A stretch of DNA of 64,000 nt, taken from assembly GCA_963740945.1 (NCBI GenBank), contig CAVUGE010000010.1, positions 5,091-69,090 of the forward strand, given 5' to 3'. The translations under genes were made by a program, and so were the position numbers. The notes beneath the pieces were generated by a model. That model was not told where the DNA came from. It ran no database searches and saw nothing but the letters and a program-made list of their open reading frames with translations. The DNA is from CAVQBP01 sp963740945 (lineage in GTDB: Bacteria; Bacteroidota; Ignavibacteria; Ignavibacteriales; Ignavibacteriaceae). Position 1 is the first letter of the stretch; the number at the start of each line of letters is the position of its first letter. Shown piece by piece: positions 35,481 through 44,893 of the stretch.

Positions 35481-38291
35481 TTAAAACTTTAAACTGAGAC
35501 CAAATTTTATATTTCTTCTGGTTAAATACCTTGATGGATCAAAAGGATACGGTGATATAGGTAATTGCAGATCCGGATAATTAGGATCATTCCATGAATA
35601 AGGTACAGGATCACCGCTCTCATATGCTTTCCCTGTAACAGGATTAATAATCGCCGAATTCTTTGAGTCCAATAAATTATTTATCTCTATAACTAATGAG
35701 AGATCGAGACCGCCCACAGGGATATATTTTTCAAAATTCAAATCAATCCAGAACCAATTTTGACCAACATCGGTATAAAGATCTGTTGTTGAACCTATAT
35801 ATACAGGCCTTCCCTGACCATCATAACCGGTAAAATACGCCGGAGTATATCTTTTACCCGACTCAAAAAAGAATCGTATATAAAGATTGTAATCGTCAAG
35901 TATTCCGTTTCCGAAACCGAATAATGCATTATCTTTTGCCACATAAAAATTTGTAGTTAAAGAAGCCGTTATTGGTCTGTCCCACGGCATGAATTTTTCT
36001 TTAACCGATTCGTTTATATCTCCTTGTAAAACCAGTGCCCCTTCTGATGCAGAGGAACTTTTCCCCGTTACTATGGCATAAGTTGCCGATGCCGAACAAT
36101 TAAACCAATCACCTATTCTCTTTTTGAATTCAACTTCAATACCGCGAGAACGTGCATAATCGGAATTTACATAGGTAATAAAATTTTTAGTTATAAATCT
36201 TGCCGATGCTATTTTAGCTGTCCTGGTATTTATATAATCAAAGATATCCTTATAATAGGCCGTTACTGTTAATACATCATTTGGAGTAAATTGAGTTTTA
36301 AGCCCAAGTTCATATGCTACTGTTGTTTCAGGATTCAAATCCGGGTTGCCAAACTGCTGGAAAGACGATTGCGCGTTAAGCGGGTTTAATTTTGCATAAA
36401 CAAATTGCGGTCTCGGCCATTTACTGAAATGTCCGTATGAGAAAAATAATGTCTGGTTATTTGTTACTGGGTGTGATATTCCAAGACGTGGACTAAGTCT
36501 CGCTTTAAATCTTCTCCCTCCAAACCATCCGAAAGTATCATTTTTGTAATCCTCCCTTGTCTGATCCGGAATAGTAACTACATCCGGATTATTTACCGCA
36601 TCATCTACGTATTTACCGGGAAACCAGTAATCAAGACGTAAACCAAAATTCAAGATCATTCCGCTGAAGTTTATATTATCCTGTGCATAAAAAGCACCTA
36701 AAGCAGGATAAACTTTATATATATCATTATTTAATCCAAGCTCACCAACCCATGGCTGATAAATATCTATCAATTGCATTTCCTGGAAACGCGTTTCAAA
36801 ACCTGCTTTGAATTTATTCCTTTCATCAAAGAAGCTTGTTATATCACCTTTTAATGAGAATTCATCTACGTAATGATCATGCCACGTATATGGATTCCCG
36901 AGATCCCAAAAACCATCTCCTGGAATTACACCGATAGTATCATGCCCTAGATTATAATACTGCACAGGGATATTGGGTATATCTTTGGGCTGAACATATT
37001 CATTCCAGTTTCTGCCATTGGCATCAACCCGCAGATTAGTATACAAATGTCCGAATGTTAATTGATAGTAAGTTTTAGCACTTAATGTATGTGTAATGCT
37101 TAATGAATTAAATTTGGTATCGTGTGTAAAAACATTAGCGTTAGAAAGAATGTTCTGAAATTCATATTGATAACCCGGACTTGGTTCAACAAATTCCAGG
37201 TTTGTCTGAAGTGCTCCTGTATTCTGGCTTATAGATACAGACTGATTAAAAGAATATGTAATTTTTAATAATGAAGAAGGCTTATATGTAATTTTCCCGA
37301 GCCAGTTCCAGTCATTGCTTGCTTCCGGAGAGAACCTGGTGCCGTAAAATGTGGACGAATAAATCCTCCCTGCAGTAGGTTTATAATAGCCCTGAGTTAT
37401 TCCATCAGATAATCCCATATAAAAATTACCAAAGAAATATATCTTTCCCGGAATTTGAATTCCTAAATTTGGTAAAATAAATGATGTTATCGGCTCCTGC
37501 CCTCCCAGATCCATTTCAAGTATTCTATTATTAAAAACATGTGAAGAAGACCTGTTTCCCAGATTATCTGTTTTGTAGGATATATAACCGCTGTATTTAT
37601 CCCCTCCCTCTTTTGTTTTTACATTTACAACACCTGAAGTTGCCTGCCCATATTCGGCATTAAAACCGCCGGTAATTACATCCACTTCTTCTATTGCATT
37701 TGCACTTAGCTGTAATCCGAATCCGGTACCTGCTAATGGGTCCTGTACTGATACACCATTAAGAAGGAATGCATTTTCATATGTCCTTCCTCCCCTTATA
37801 TGAATTTCATTATTTTCCTGGACAATACCTGCCTGCTGTGCAACTACATCCGAAACATTTTCAACTAGTGCATTTTCTATATCCCCGGAAGAAATAGTCG
37901 TTTTACTTTGTGTCTCTTCAACATCAAGAAGTGGTTTTGAACCAACAACAATAACATCATGATCCAATGTTAATGCCGATTCATTCATTTTAACATTTAA
38001 TTCACTGGTTCTTCCGGCTTCTATCTTAAACCCTGTATATTCAACGGTCTTATACCCGATAAAAGAAATTTTTATGTCATAATTTCCCGGAGTAATATTA
38101 TCAATAGTAAATTTTCCGTTAACATCGGAGGCGGCGCCATAGTAAGTCCCTTTTAAAACAATATTAACCCCTATTAAAGGTTCATTCGTTGCTCCGTCAA
38201 TGATAATGCCGGTGAGCTTCCCGTTATTCTGGCTAAAGAGCTTTCCACTCAATAAAATAGTAAAAATGATAAGTAGAATTTTTTTCATCAT
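35481..38291 (-). CDS. TonB-dependent receptor with carboxypeptidase-regulatory domain
   Basis: A 936-residue outer-membrane receptor. Signal peptide; CarboxypepD-regulatory-like domain at about 22-110 (GKLTGIIIDGATNEPLIGVN, then GNYDIKISFIGYKT); plug at about 125-235 (VSDVVAQQAGIVQENNEIHI, GGFNAEYGQATSGVVNVKT); 22-strand barrel with ETTVAYELGLKTQFTPND and a C-terminal NIKFGLSLKF ending in Phe. It imports an unknown ligand using TonB energy. No SusD-like partner is adjacent; instead the large lipoprotein before it (4-base overlap) and the PorV gene after it (2-base gap) form the unit, so it is not a classical SusCD pair. Confidence 0.92.
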   Translation of the reverse strand: MMKKILLIIFTILLSGKLFSQNNGKLTGIIIDGATNEPLIGVNIVLKGTYYGAASDVNGKFTIDNITPGNYDIKISFIGYKTVEYTGFKIEAGRTSELNVKMNESALTLDHDVIVVGSKPLLDVEETQSKTTISSGDIENALVENVSDVVAQQAGIVQENNEIHIRGGRTYENAFLLNGVSVQDPLAGTGFGLQLSANAIEEVDVITGGFNAEYGQATSGVVNVKTKEGGDKYSGYISYKTDNLGNRSSSHVFNNRILEMDLGGQEPITSFILPNLGIQIPGKIYFFGNFYMGLSDGITQGYYKPTAGRIYSSTFYGTRFSPEASNDWNWLGKITYKPSSLLKITYSFNQSVSISQNTGALQTNLEFVEPSPGYQYEFQNILSNANVFTHDTKFNSLSITHTLSAKTYYQLTFGHLYTNLRVDANGRNWNEYVQPKDIPNIPVQYYNLGHDTIGVIPGDGFWDLGNPYTWHDHYVDEFSLKGDITSFFDERNKFKAGFETRFQEMQLIDIYQPWVGELGLNNDIYKVYPALGAFYAQDNINFSGMILNFGLRLDYWFPGKYVDDAVNNPDVVTIPDQTREDYKNDTFGWFGGRRFKARLSPRLGISHPVTNNQTLFFSYGHFSKWPRPQFVYAKLNPLNAQSSFQQFGNPDLNPETTVAYELGLKTQFTPNDVLTVTAYYKDIFDYINTRTAKIASARFITKNFITYVNSDYARSRGIEVEFKKRIGDWFNCSASATYAIVTGKSSSASEGALVLQGDINESVKEKFMPWDRPITASLTTNFYVAKDNALFGFGNGILDDYNLYIRFFFESGKRYTPAYFTGYDGQGRPVYIGSTTDLYTDVGQNWFWIDLNFEKYIPVGGLDLSLVIEINNLLDSKNSAIINPVTGKAYESGDPVPYSWNDPNYPDLQLPISPYPFDPSRYLTRRNIKFGLSLKF

Positions 38292-39820
38292 TGAGTCATT
38301 CCGAAATCTTGAAAGAATACTTTTTCAAGTAATCTTTTAACATTAGCATTTCCGCCATTTGCTTTATTTAAGGGAACACCAATAAAAAATAATTTCTTCT
38401 CCAGGTCGGTAAAACCGGTATATCCCTTTAGTTCATTATTCGGGAAGTAATATATAGGTACTCCCCCCAGTGGATTTAAGAAGAAGGATTTACTTCTGAA
38501 TACTGTCGAGGTTAATACTAAATTAGGATAATCAGGTTGAGTATTATCGGATGATATTGTTGTACCTCCAAGCAAAGTATTTCTGGAATCGCCTGAGTCC
38601 GCTCTTATTGGTAAAAAGCTCTGTAATACTGCAAGATCAACAGTCTGGGGGAACTGCATGGAAAAAGCTATTTTACCCCCTCCGTCAATAAATTTTTGAG
38701 TCGAAGCGCTTAATAAATCCAGAGAAGGTCCGTTATCGGTATACCAGAATACATATTTGAATAGTTTTAATGTAAGTAAAAATGTTACATTCAGATAAGG
38801 TGGTGTTTGATTACGAAAATCATAAATATCATATTTATTTCTTAAGTTAAGGCTATCATTAAATATTTTAGAATAAAATGAAGCCGCATCATCTTGGGTA
38901 GAATAATCATCAACTATTACAAAATCTCCTTTCGGCTTTTTTACATACCATGTCTTCCCCTCTTCTGGTAAAGAAATAAAATTTGATTTAGCACCTGAAA
39001 TATCTTCCGCCTGAACAAAAAATTTATTACTACCGTTTAGTACAAGTCCTGGTAATTTTTGTTTTGATATGTTTGATTCAAGACCTCCTATTAGAATATC
39101 CATTGAAGGAGAAGAAGTAGAGAAATTATTCGTTCTTATTGAAATGTTCCTAACACTTCCGTCAAGGGATACAACATTCTCATGATTCGTAGTATCATTT
39201 AAAACAATATTTATTTTCAGAATTGTCCCGTCTCCGTCAATATCACTTGCATTCCATCCAAATGACATCGCCGGGAAAGAAGTATCCGGTAAAACACTCA
39301 ATTGATCCCATTTAATCACTGGTGCTGAATTTTTAATCGGGAAATCTATCGATGCAGGATTCGGATCAATTAAACCAATGTCTGTAAAGCTTTCTCCTTG
39401 ATCCCGGATACCATTACCATTTTTATCGATAAAAGGCTCCGGTCCGTAATCAATACCATTTTGGATTATATCATTGTCATAAACTCCGTTTCCGCCATCA
39501 TCTACTGCAGATACCTGGAAAATGTAGTTGGTATCTTTTGCTCCTATTTGTAAGGCAAAAAGACTATCATTTGAAGAAGTAAATGCCCAGTTTTTTCCAT
39601 CCCATGAAAAATAATAGCCGATAACAAATCCATCAGGATCATCACCCCACCAGTGTATACTTATTTTACTCGGTTGACTGCTGATCGAAGAATCTGGGTA
39701 AAGAAATAAACCTGTATGCGGAGGCTGATTCCCTGCAGGATTATCTGCAACATCTTTTACACATGATGAAATTAAAAATGCAAAAGAAAAAATAAAAACT
39801 ATTTTTAGTATTCTGGACAT
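38288..39820 (-). CDS. large surface lipoprotein, possible TonB-receptor partner
   Basis: A 510-residue lipoprotein (lipobox FLISSC, Cys about 20). Residues 30-280 are beta-sandwich, fibronectin-like (ISIHWWGDDPDGFVIGYYFS; IFQVSAVDDGGNGVYDNDI) with a possible Ca-binding loop DKNGNGIRDQGE. Residues about 290-510 form an alpha/beta domain (GDFVIVDDYSTQDDAASFYS, FKYVFWYTDNGPS, GGGKIAFSMQFP) reminiscent of class I glutamine-amidotransferase-like folds, without an evident catalytic triad. Its stop overlaps the receptor start by 4 bases, the strongest hint that it works with the receptor, perhaps as a surface-exposed lid or ligand-binding lipoprotein. Family not recognised. Confidence 0.65.
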   Translation of the reverse strand: MSRILKIVFIFSFAFLISSCVKDVADNPAGNQPPHTGLFLYPDSSISSQPSKISIHWWGDDPDGFVIGYYFSWDGKNWAFTSSNDSLFALQIGAKDTNYIFQVSAVDDGGNGVYDNDIIQNGIDYGPEPFIDKNGNGIRDQGESFTDIGLIDPNPASIDFPIKNSAPVIKWDQLSVLPDTSFPAMSFGWNASDIDGDGTILKINIVLNDTTNHENVVSLDGSVRNISIRTNNFSTSSPSMDILIGGLESNISKQKLPGLVLNGSNKFFVQAEDISGAKSNFISLPEEGKTWYVKKPKGDFVIVDDYSTQDDAASFYSKIFNDSLNLRNKYDIYDFRNQTPPYLNVTFLLTLKLFKYVFWYTDNGPSLDLLSASTQKFIDGGGKIAFSMQFPQTVDLAVLQSFLPIRADSGDSRNTLLGGTTISSDNTQPDYPNLVLTSTVFRSKSFFLNPLGGVPIYYFPNNELKGYTGFTDLEKKLFFIGVPLNKANGGNANVKRLLEKVFFQDFGMTQ

Positions 39821-39834
39821 ATTTTACTTATCAC

Positions 39835-39867
39835 AAACCTCCGGGGTTTTCAAAACCCAGGAGGTTT
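39835..39867. terminator. hairpin related to the 30917 terminator
   Basis: AAACCTCCGGGGTTTT and AAAACCCAGGAGGTTT pair with one mismatch around a minimal loop. A T-run follows on the plus strand only. It lies in the 139-base gap between the T9SS OB-fold gene and the lipoprotein-receptor operon, so it may separate two transcripts; its sequence similarity to the hairpin at 30917-30951 suggests a repeated element. Confidence 0.5.
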
Positions 39868-39959
39868 TAATTTTTTTATTTACTATAGAGCCATTTGACA
39901 CTTGAAATTTTCATCCAAACTAAAAATCACAATCTGTACAAATCTGCGAAATCTGCGTC

Positions 39960-42107
39960 TTATTTTAACAGCATCATCTTTTTAACTTGATTATAATTCC
40001 CTGCCCTTAAACTGTAGAAATAGATTCCTGAGCTTAAATTGCTTGCATCAAATCTAATACTGTAATTACCCGGTGATTCCTCTCCATTGACCAGCGTTTT
40101 TACTTCCTGACCGAGTATATTAAATATCTTTAAAGTGACAATACTCTCTTTAGGAATTGAATAATTGATAGTCGTAGAAGGATTAAACGGATTCGGATAA
40201 TTTTGATCCAGTTCATATGAAACCGGTAAACTTGAGCTCCCGTCATTTACAGCAAGCGGTCCCATGTATCCTTCAAAATCATCATTTTGTCTCGGAACTA
40301 TCTTATAGTAACTGTGGGAATAGAATAAGATTCCTCGTATCTCGGAAAAGGTAGAATTTAGTTTTACGTAAATATTGGCAGGATTATTTGCTAATGTAGA
40401 ATCCCAATCATTATTATAATTATGATTACCATCCTGGAATTCTATTCTGGCATCACCTGAACCATCATTTATCATACTTTCACCAAAGTTGTATGAATTA
40501 GCACCTGGATCTCCATCCGCATTTTCATCTGTCACAGTTACATTTTTATAATCAACCAATACACTTTCCCATTTTTCTGCACTTACAACCGCACCCGTTG
40601 AATCTCCAATATCTCCTGTTTGCAAATCCACCGGGTCAGGCAATGGATTGTTGCTTGAATTTAATGTTATAGATTTTAAAGAATCTATTGAAGTTACACT
40701 GAAATTTTCCGTAATTCTGCCTGTTAAAGTTATATTGTCACCTCTTTTAAACTTCAAAACATCAGCACCGTTTATTCCCAAGTATCCTATCATAATTCCG
40801 GTCCATGGACCTCTACCATCCTGCATATAAACCCGTAATGGAGTTCCGCTTCCAAATCCCGGAATATCTGAAGTATCTGCTGTAACAACTCCGGTAAGAG
40901 TTACATAATATCCATTAAATGAACTGAAACCTCCCCCAAGAGGACTATATTGTACATCCCGAATTGTTAATGTACCATCTAATACCTGGTAAAAATAATT
41001 TCCCTTTACAGTATCACTGGGATTGTGGCTTGATAATCCAAGATTATCATCTGCAGTTACATAATAGTCCACTAATGTAGAATCAGTACTTATTCCATTA
41101 ATTACTGCAGTATAAATAGTAGTATCAGTAGATTTTGTCATAGGAACAGTAACCCTGTCTTGATCCCCGATTTTATAATGCAATTGAACACCTGTAACAT
41201 TTCCGCTCCCCCCAACAACTTTTGCTGAAATAGTTACATTATCATTCCCTTTTACCTGAATAGGATCTCTTGTTATATTTGAAATAGTCGGGGGAGTGAG
41301 TGTAATAGTTACATCCTCAGGATAAATTGGAAGGATCTCGTATGTATCTTGAAATATAGTTAAAATCCCTTTTATAGAATTGATAGGAGTACCATCCTGT
41401 GGAGGCTGATATGTAGAACCCGGTACTTTATTAGCATCAGTTCTGTAATATCTGGACTGAGGATAAGCAGTTATATAATTACCACTTTTATCATTAATTC
41501 TAAAAGAACCAACTGATGGACTTCTATCACTTGAAATTACATTATCCAATTCTACATACATCCCGGAATATTTGTAGTATTCTTTATTGGTTACTCCATT
41601 ATTCGTTAATTCTGTCATCTCTAATTTTATTGGAGCAGGCCGTTTTGTTAAGTGTTTAATTATATTTACCGGTGTAACTGGATCTAATAGCAGCATTAAT
41701 TCGTTAGTTTGATTATATGTTGTTACTACTGCGGTCATTTCAACCACATCAGCAGAATCAACTAGATCAAAAAATGTATTTTGATTATCTCCGGATGTAT
41801 CATTCTGCAATACATTTACTCCTGCCCACTCCTGAACCTGCGAAGATGTGTCCTGAATGTAAGTGCCCCAGCGACCACCATAGTACATAGTTGGAGTTCT
41901 GTTTGTAACAGCATCGATAACAGGCTTGATCATTACTACCCCTACCACCCTAACTGTATCACCAGTGAGTGCAGAGGGTGCAAAACCATCTTTTGCAACT
42001 GAATCTATATATTGAATATCATGAATTGAAACTAATGGATAATTTGACTGAGCCATTGCCATACCAAAACTTATTGCTAATAAAATTAGCAGTAACCTAA
42101 GTTTCAT
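39960..42107 (-). CDS. T9SS-exported OB-fold/Ig-like protein
   Basis: A 715-residue secreted protein: signal peptide LLLILLAISFGMAMAQ, OB-like region to about 275 (LTGDTVRVVGVVMIKPVIDA; YEILPIYPEDVTI), an Ig-like bridge (TISNITRDPIQVKGNDNVTI), a second OB-like region from about 380 (GYYVTLTGVVTADTSDIPGF, DNITLTGRITE, SYYKIVPRQNDDFEG), then a type A T9SS tail with LDQNYPNPFNPSTTINYSIP ending KKMMLLK. No catalytic site is seen. It is 13 bases downstream of the 704-residue gene, so the two are co-transcribed. Probably binds a polymer at the surface; its domains recall those in the two other T9SS cargos of the run. Confidence 0.8.
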   Translation of the reverse strand: MKLRLLLILLAISFGMAMAQSNYPLVSIHDIQYIDSVAKDGFAPSALTGDTVRVVGVVMIKPVIDAVTNRTPTMYYGGRWGTYIQDTSSQVQEWAGVNVLQNDTSGDNQNTFFDLVDSADVVEMTAVVTTYNQTNELMLLLDPVTPVNIIKHLTKRPAPIKLEMTELTNNGVTNKEYYKYSGMYVELDNVISSDRSPSVGSFRINDKSGNYITAYPQSRYYRTDANKVPGSTYQPPQDGTPINSIKGILTIFQDTYEILPIYPEDVTITLTPPTISNITRDPIQVKGNDNVTISAKVVGGSGNVTGVQLHYKIGDQDRVTVPMTKSTDTTIYTAVINGISTDSTLVDYYVTADDNLGLSSHNPSDTVKGNYFYQVLDGTLTIRDVQYSPLGGGFSSFNGYYVTLTGVVTADTSDIPGFGSGTPLRVYMQDGRGPWTGIMIGYLGINGADVLKFKRGDNITLTGRITENFSVTSIDSLKSITLNSSNNPLPDPVDLQTGDIGDSTGAVVSAEKWESVLVDYKNVTVTDENADGDPGANSYNFGESMINDGSGDARIEFQDGNHNYNNDWDSTLANNPANIYVKLNSTFSEIRGILFYSHSYYKIVPRQNDDFEGYMGPLAVNDGSSSLPVSYELDQNYPNPFNPSTTINYSIPKESIVTLKIFNILGQEVKTLVNGEESPGNYSIRFDASNLSSGIYFYSLRAGNYNQVKKMMLLK

Positions 42108-42120
42108 AATATTTCCTTTC

Positions 42121-44235
42121 TCATTTAATTATTAAAAATTTTCCTCTTTTTATATCGCCGTTATTAGAATTCTTAACCGTGTATAAATACAATCCTGTTG
42201 CTATTGCCTGATCATTATCCGACAAAAGATCCCATGCATCTTCTCCCCCTGTCATTATTTGGTTTCCGCTGCTTGCATAAGTTTGAAACCATTTCAAATT
42301 TGAACCGTTATTACCTTGATGATGCTGTATTCTTTTTACTATATCACCGGATAATGTATAAATAGTAATTTCACATTCTGACGGAAGATTATAAAAATAT
42401 ATTTTCCTTAAACGCTCAGTACTCCCGTCCCAGTATGCATTCCCGTAATAAGGATTTGGATATACACCAACTTCAGCCGTATCTTTATTATTCGGCAGAG
42501 TCCCTGGAAGTATTCTATTCATTGAAGCAATCGGATTTGATTCAAGGCTTTCCAGATTATTTCCAGGATCACCTTTATCAAATGCTGTTACCGAAAACAA
42601 ATACTGCCAGCCGTTTAATAGATTATTTATATCGAATCTATAATAATATTTAGTTGTATCTCCCGGAAATGTCTTAGGTTCTTTCAATACAACTTTCGAA
42701 AAACCCGTATTGAATCCATACTTGTTCCCTGTACTGTCAAATTGTGCAAGCATCACAAGAGATGAGCGGGCATCTTCTGCAAGATTAAGATCAAAACCTG
42801 CTTCGGTTCTATATACCCTATAACCTTCAAAGTCCTTTCTACCTGAAATTGGATCAACTGAAGATTCGGCTCGCTTATCCCAATAAATACTAACTTCCTG
42901 ATTTCCTGGAACAACTTTTACATTCGGCGTACTTGGAGGAGCAGGTAAAATATAACGTGTTATCTTTCCGTTTGCGTCGAGATCTTCTCCGGGATCTAAT
43001 CTTCCGTTTCTATTTCTATCCTCACCAAAATATGCCCTTAACGCCCATTCTGCATTAGAATATAAATTCAGTTTTTGTGCTTTCGTATCTAAGTTTGCAG
43101 GATCTGAACCGTATTTTTTTGCACATACGATTGCGAAGACCACATTTAATGAATCACCGGGAGCTATCTTCCTGAAAGGACCGTTAGTTAGTAATTCTGA
43201 CCTATTCGATGGAACTTTTAAAGCATTTGGATCAATACCATTATTGTACCTGTTAGTTCCTCCGAAAAATCCCTGCATCTTTCTATATCGGTCAACATCT
43301 ATAGTTGGCGAAAAGAAATTAGGATCTGCCGTATTTTTATACTGCCAGCTTACAAAATTTACCGAAGTTAAAGAGTCTCCATTAACAAGAACAACACTAT
43401 CCAGTGTAGGTGTCGAGCCAAGATATTGTATCCCCACATAACTATTGGTATAACCTACATCACCCGTTGCATCATATGTATAAGCTATCCTCATTGAATC
43501 ACTGTATCCTTCTCCTCCTTTGTCAAAGAACGGAGCTCCTATTCGGGGTGATGTAATTTTTGTATTCCTGACTACAGCATCTGTCCACAACCCGACATAT
43601 ATACTATCAATATATTTTTTGGTAACATTTTTAATAGTATAATTCATTATCACAAAAAAATCTGCGAAAGGATAATTCCATGCATAGCATTCCTGGTGGA
43701 CGGCAATGCCAAGAGGGTTATGATCCTGAATTGATTCCCCGTTTGACAACACAAGGTTTGTATCAACATAATCCATCAAAAAATCCTGGTGGGAAATTGC
43801 ATCGGGATTATAATATCGGGAGTCCAGAAGTGATGATCTTTCAATGATTTTACTCCCCGGAGAATTTGTAAATTCAAATCCCCCGCCCCGTGTAGAAACA
43901 GATGATGCATCAACCGAACCGGTAGTTACAAATGGTCCAAGTCTGTTATGACCCAATGAATCACTGCTTATAAATCCGCCTATCCAAACGCTGCCGTCAA
44001 ATATATGCTCTATTCCACTTCCGAGTGGATATTCACAGCTTGGCTGTTGCGGCCATAATGCAAATCCATTCCCATACATACCGAAATTTGTTACTGTTAA
44101 TCCAATATTACCTACATTTGTATATTTTGAATTATCATCATCGGTCGTTTTATTTAATTTATTCCCATCTCCTGCATATATAAATATTATAGAAGATAAA
44201 CTGAATAGGATAATAAGAAGTCTGAATCTCATCAA
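42121..44235 (-). CDS. large secreted protein with T9SS-like C-terminus
   Basis: A 704-residue secreted protein with signal peptide (LLIILFSLSSIIFIYAG). The first 400 residues are beta-rich (NVGNIGLTVTNFGMYGNGFA; SVWIGGFISSDSLGHN), a type seen in Ignavibacteria secretomes without known function. Then come a Ca-binding-like loop DRNRNGRLDPGEDLDANGK (about 405), a fibronectin-like unit (VVPGNQEVSIYWDKRAES), and a divergent C-terminal sorting domain starting VGVYPNPYYGNAYWDGS and ending GKFLIIK. It is the first gene of the run on this strand; the MITE-like copy 3 lies about 320 bases upstream of it. Confidence 0.75.
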   Translation of the reverse strand: MMRFRLLIILFSLSSIIFIYAGDGNKLNKTTDDDNSKYTNVGNIGLTVTNFGMYGNGFALWPQQPSCEYPLGSGIEHIFDGSVWIGGFISSDSLGHNRLGPFVTTGSVDASSVSTRGGGFEFTNSPGSKIIERSSLLDSRYYNPDAISHQDFLMDYVDTNLVLSNGESIQDHNPLGIAVHQECYAWNYPFADFFVIMNYTIKNVTKKYIDSIYVGLWTDAVVRNTKITSPRIGAPFFDKGGEGYSDSMRIAYTYDATGDVGYTNSYVGIQYLGSTPTLDSVVLVNGDSLTSVNFVSWQYKNTADPNFFSPTIDVDRYRKMQGFFGGTNRYNNGIDPNALKVPSNRSELLTNGPFRKIAPGDSLNVVFAIVCAKKYGSDPANLDTKAQKLNLYSNAEWALRAYFGEDRNRNGRLDPGEDLDANGKITRYILPAPPSTPNVKVVPGNQEVSIYWDKRAESSVDPISGRKDFEGYRVYRTEAGFDLNLAEDARSSLVMLAQFDSTGNKYGFNTGFSKVVLKEPKTFPGDTTKYYYRFDINNLLNGWQYLFSVTAFDKGDPGNNLESLESNPIASMNRILPGTLPNNKDTAEVGVYPNPYYGNAYWDGSTERLRKIYFYNLPSECEITIYTLSGDIVKRIQHHQGNNGSNLKWFQTYASSGNQIMTGGEDAWDLLSDNDQAIATGLYLYTVKNSNNGDIKRGKFLIIK

Positions 44236-44558
44236 AAAAGTATAATTTAATCGATAATGGTTTTTTTACCTTTTATATTAAACAAAATGACATTTTTGTA
44301 TCATTTTATTCTTAAATATTTATTGTGTATTTATTCTAATATCCGCAGAGTAATGCTAAAAATCCCCTTAATACTCTAACTCTTTAATAATGATATTAAT
44401 ATAAAATTGATCTAAAACACACAAACCAAGATAACATAGTTTCATTTAAAAAAAAATATTTTCATGTTAACTTTTCATTAAAAAATATATCTATCAATAA
44501 ATTAAAAAGAGTTCTTGTAAAGTAACAAATTTTTAAGATTAGAAATGAATCATATTTA

Positions 44559-44656
44559 AAAGATGATATCTTTATTATTTAAAATTATATTTTATAATAA
44601 CTTACTCGTAATCAAAAATTGAAAATTATTATTATTATTGTAAAGATGTCATCTTT
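44559..44656. repeat. MITE-like element, copy 3 (core only)
   Basis: Left palindrome AAAGATGATATCTTT (44559-44573, one base different from the consensus) and right AAAGATGTCATCTTT (44642-44656), 98 bases outer to outer, with an AT-rich core. The AGTTACGCA ends are not recognisable. The rest of the gap from 44236 to 44893 is AT-rich sequence with promoter potential and the 11-base repeat tract that follows. Confidence 0.7.
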
Positions 44657-44692
44657 ATATCCCCCCAATAAAAATTCCCCTCTTCCCATTCC

Positions 44693-44893
44693 ACCAAATG
44701 ACCATTGAATGACTACCGAATGTCAATTGAATGACCATCACTCCAACCCTCCATCACTCCCTCATCCTTCCACTGAATGCAACAAATGACTATTGAATGA
44801 CCACCAAATGACTATGAATGACAATCGAATAACCAGATGCATACACTACTCCAACATTCCATCACTCCTCCACCAAATGACTATGAATGACTA
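44693..44893. repeat. degenerate 11-base tandem repeat tract, downstream of lipA
   Basis: Repeats of the form GAATGACTACC / GAATGTCAATT / GAATGACCATC run through the tract with a period of 11, broken by CTCC-rich pieces. The tract ends exactly at the lipA stop codon. The same unit occurs on the other side of lipA at 45831-45905. Not a CRISPR: the units are too short and contiguous. Confidence 0.7.

Noticed and set aside
44693..44893. Repeats near lipA considered as a CRISPR array
   Set aside because: Units are only about 11 bases, degenerate and contiguous, with no spacers and no cas genes in the window.
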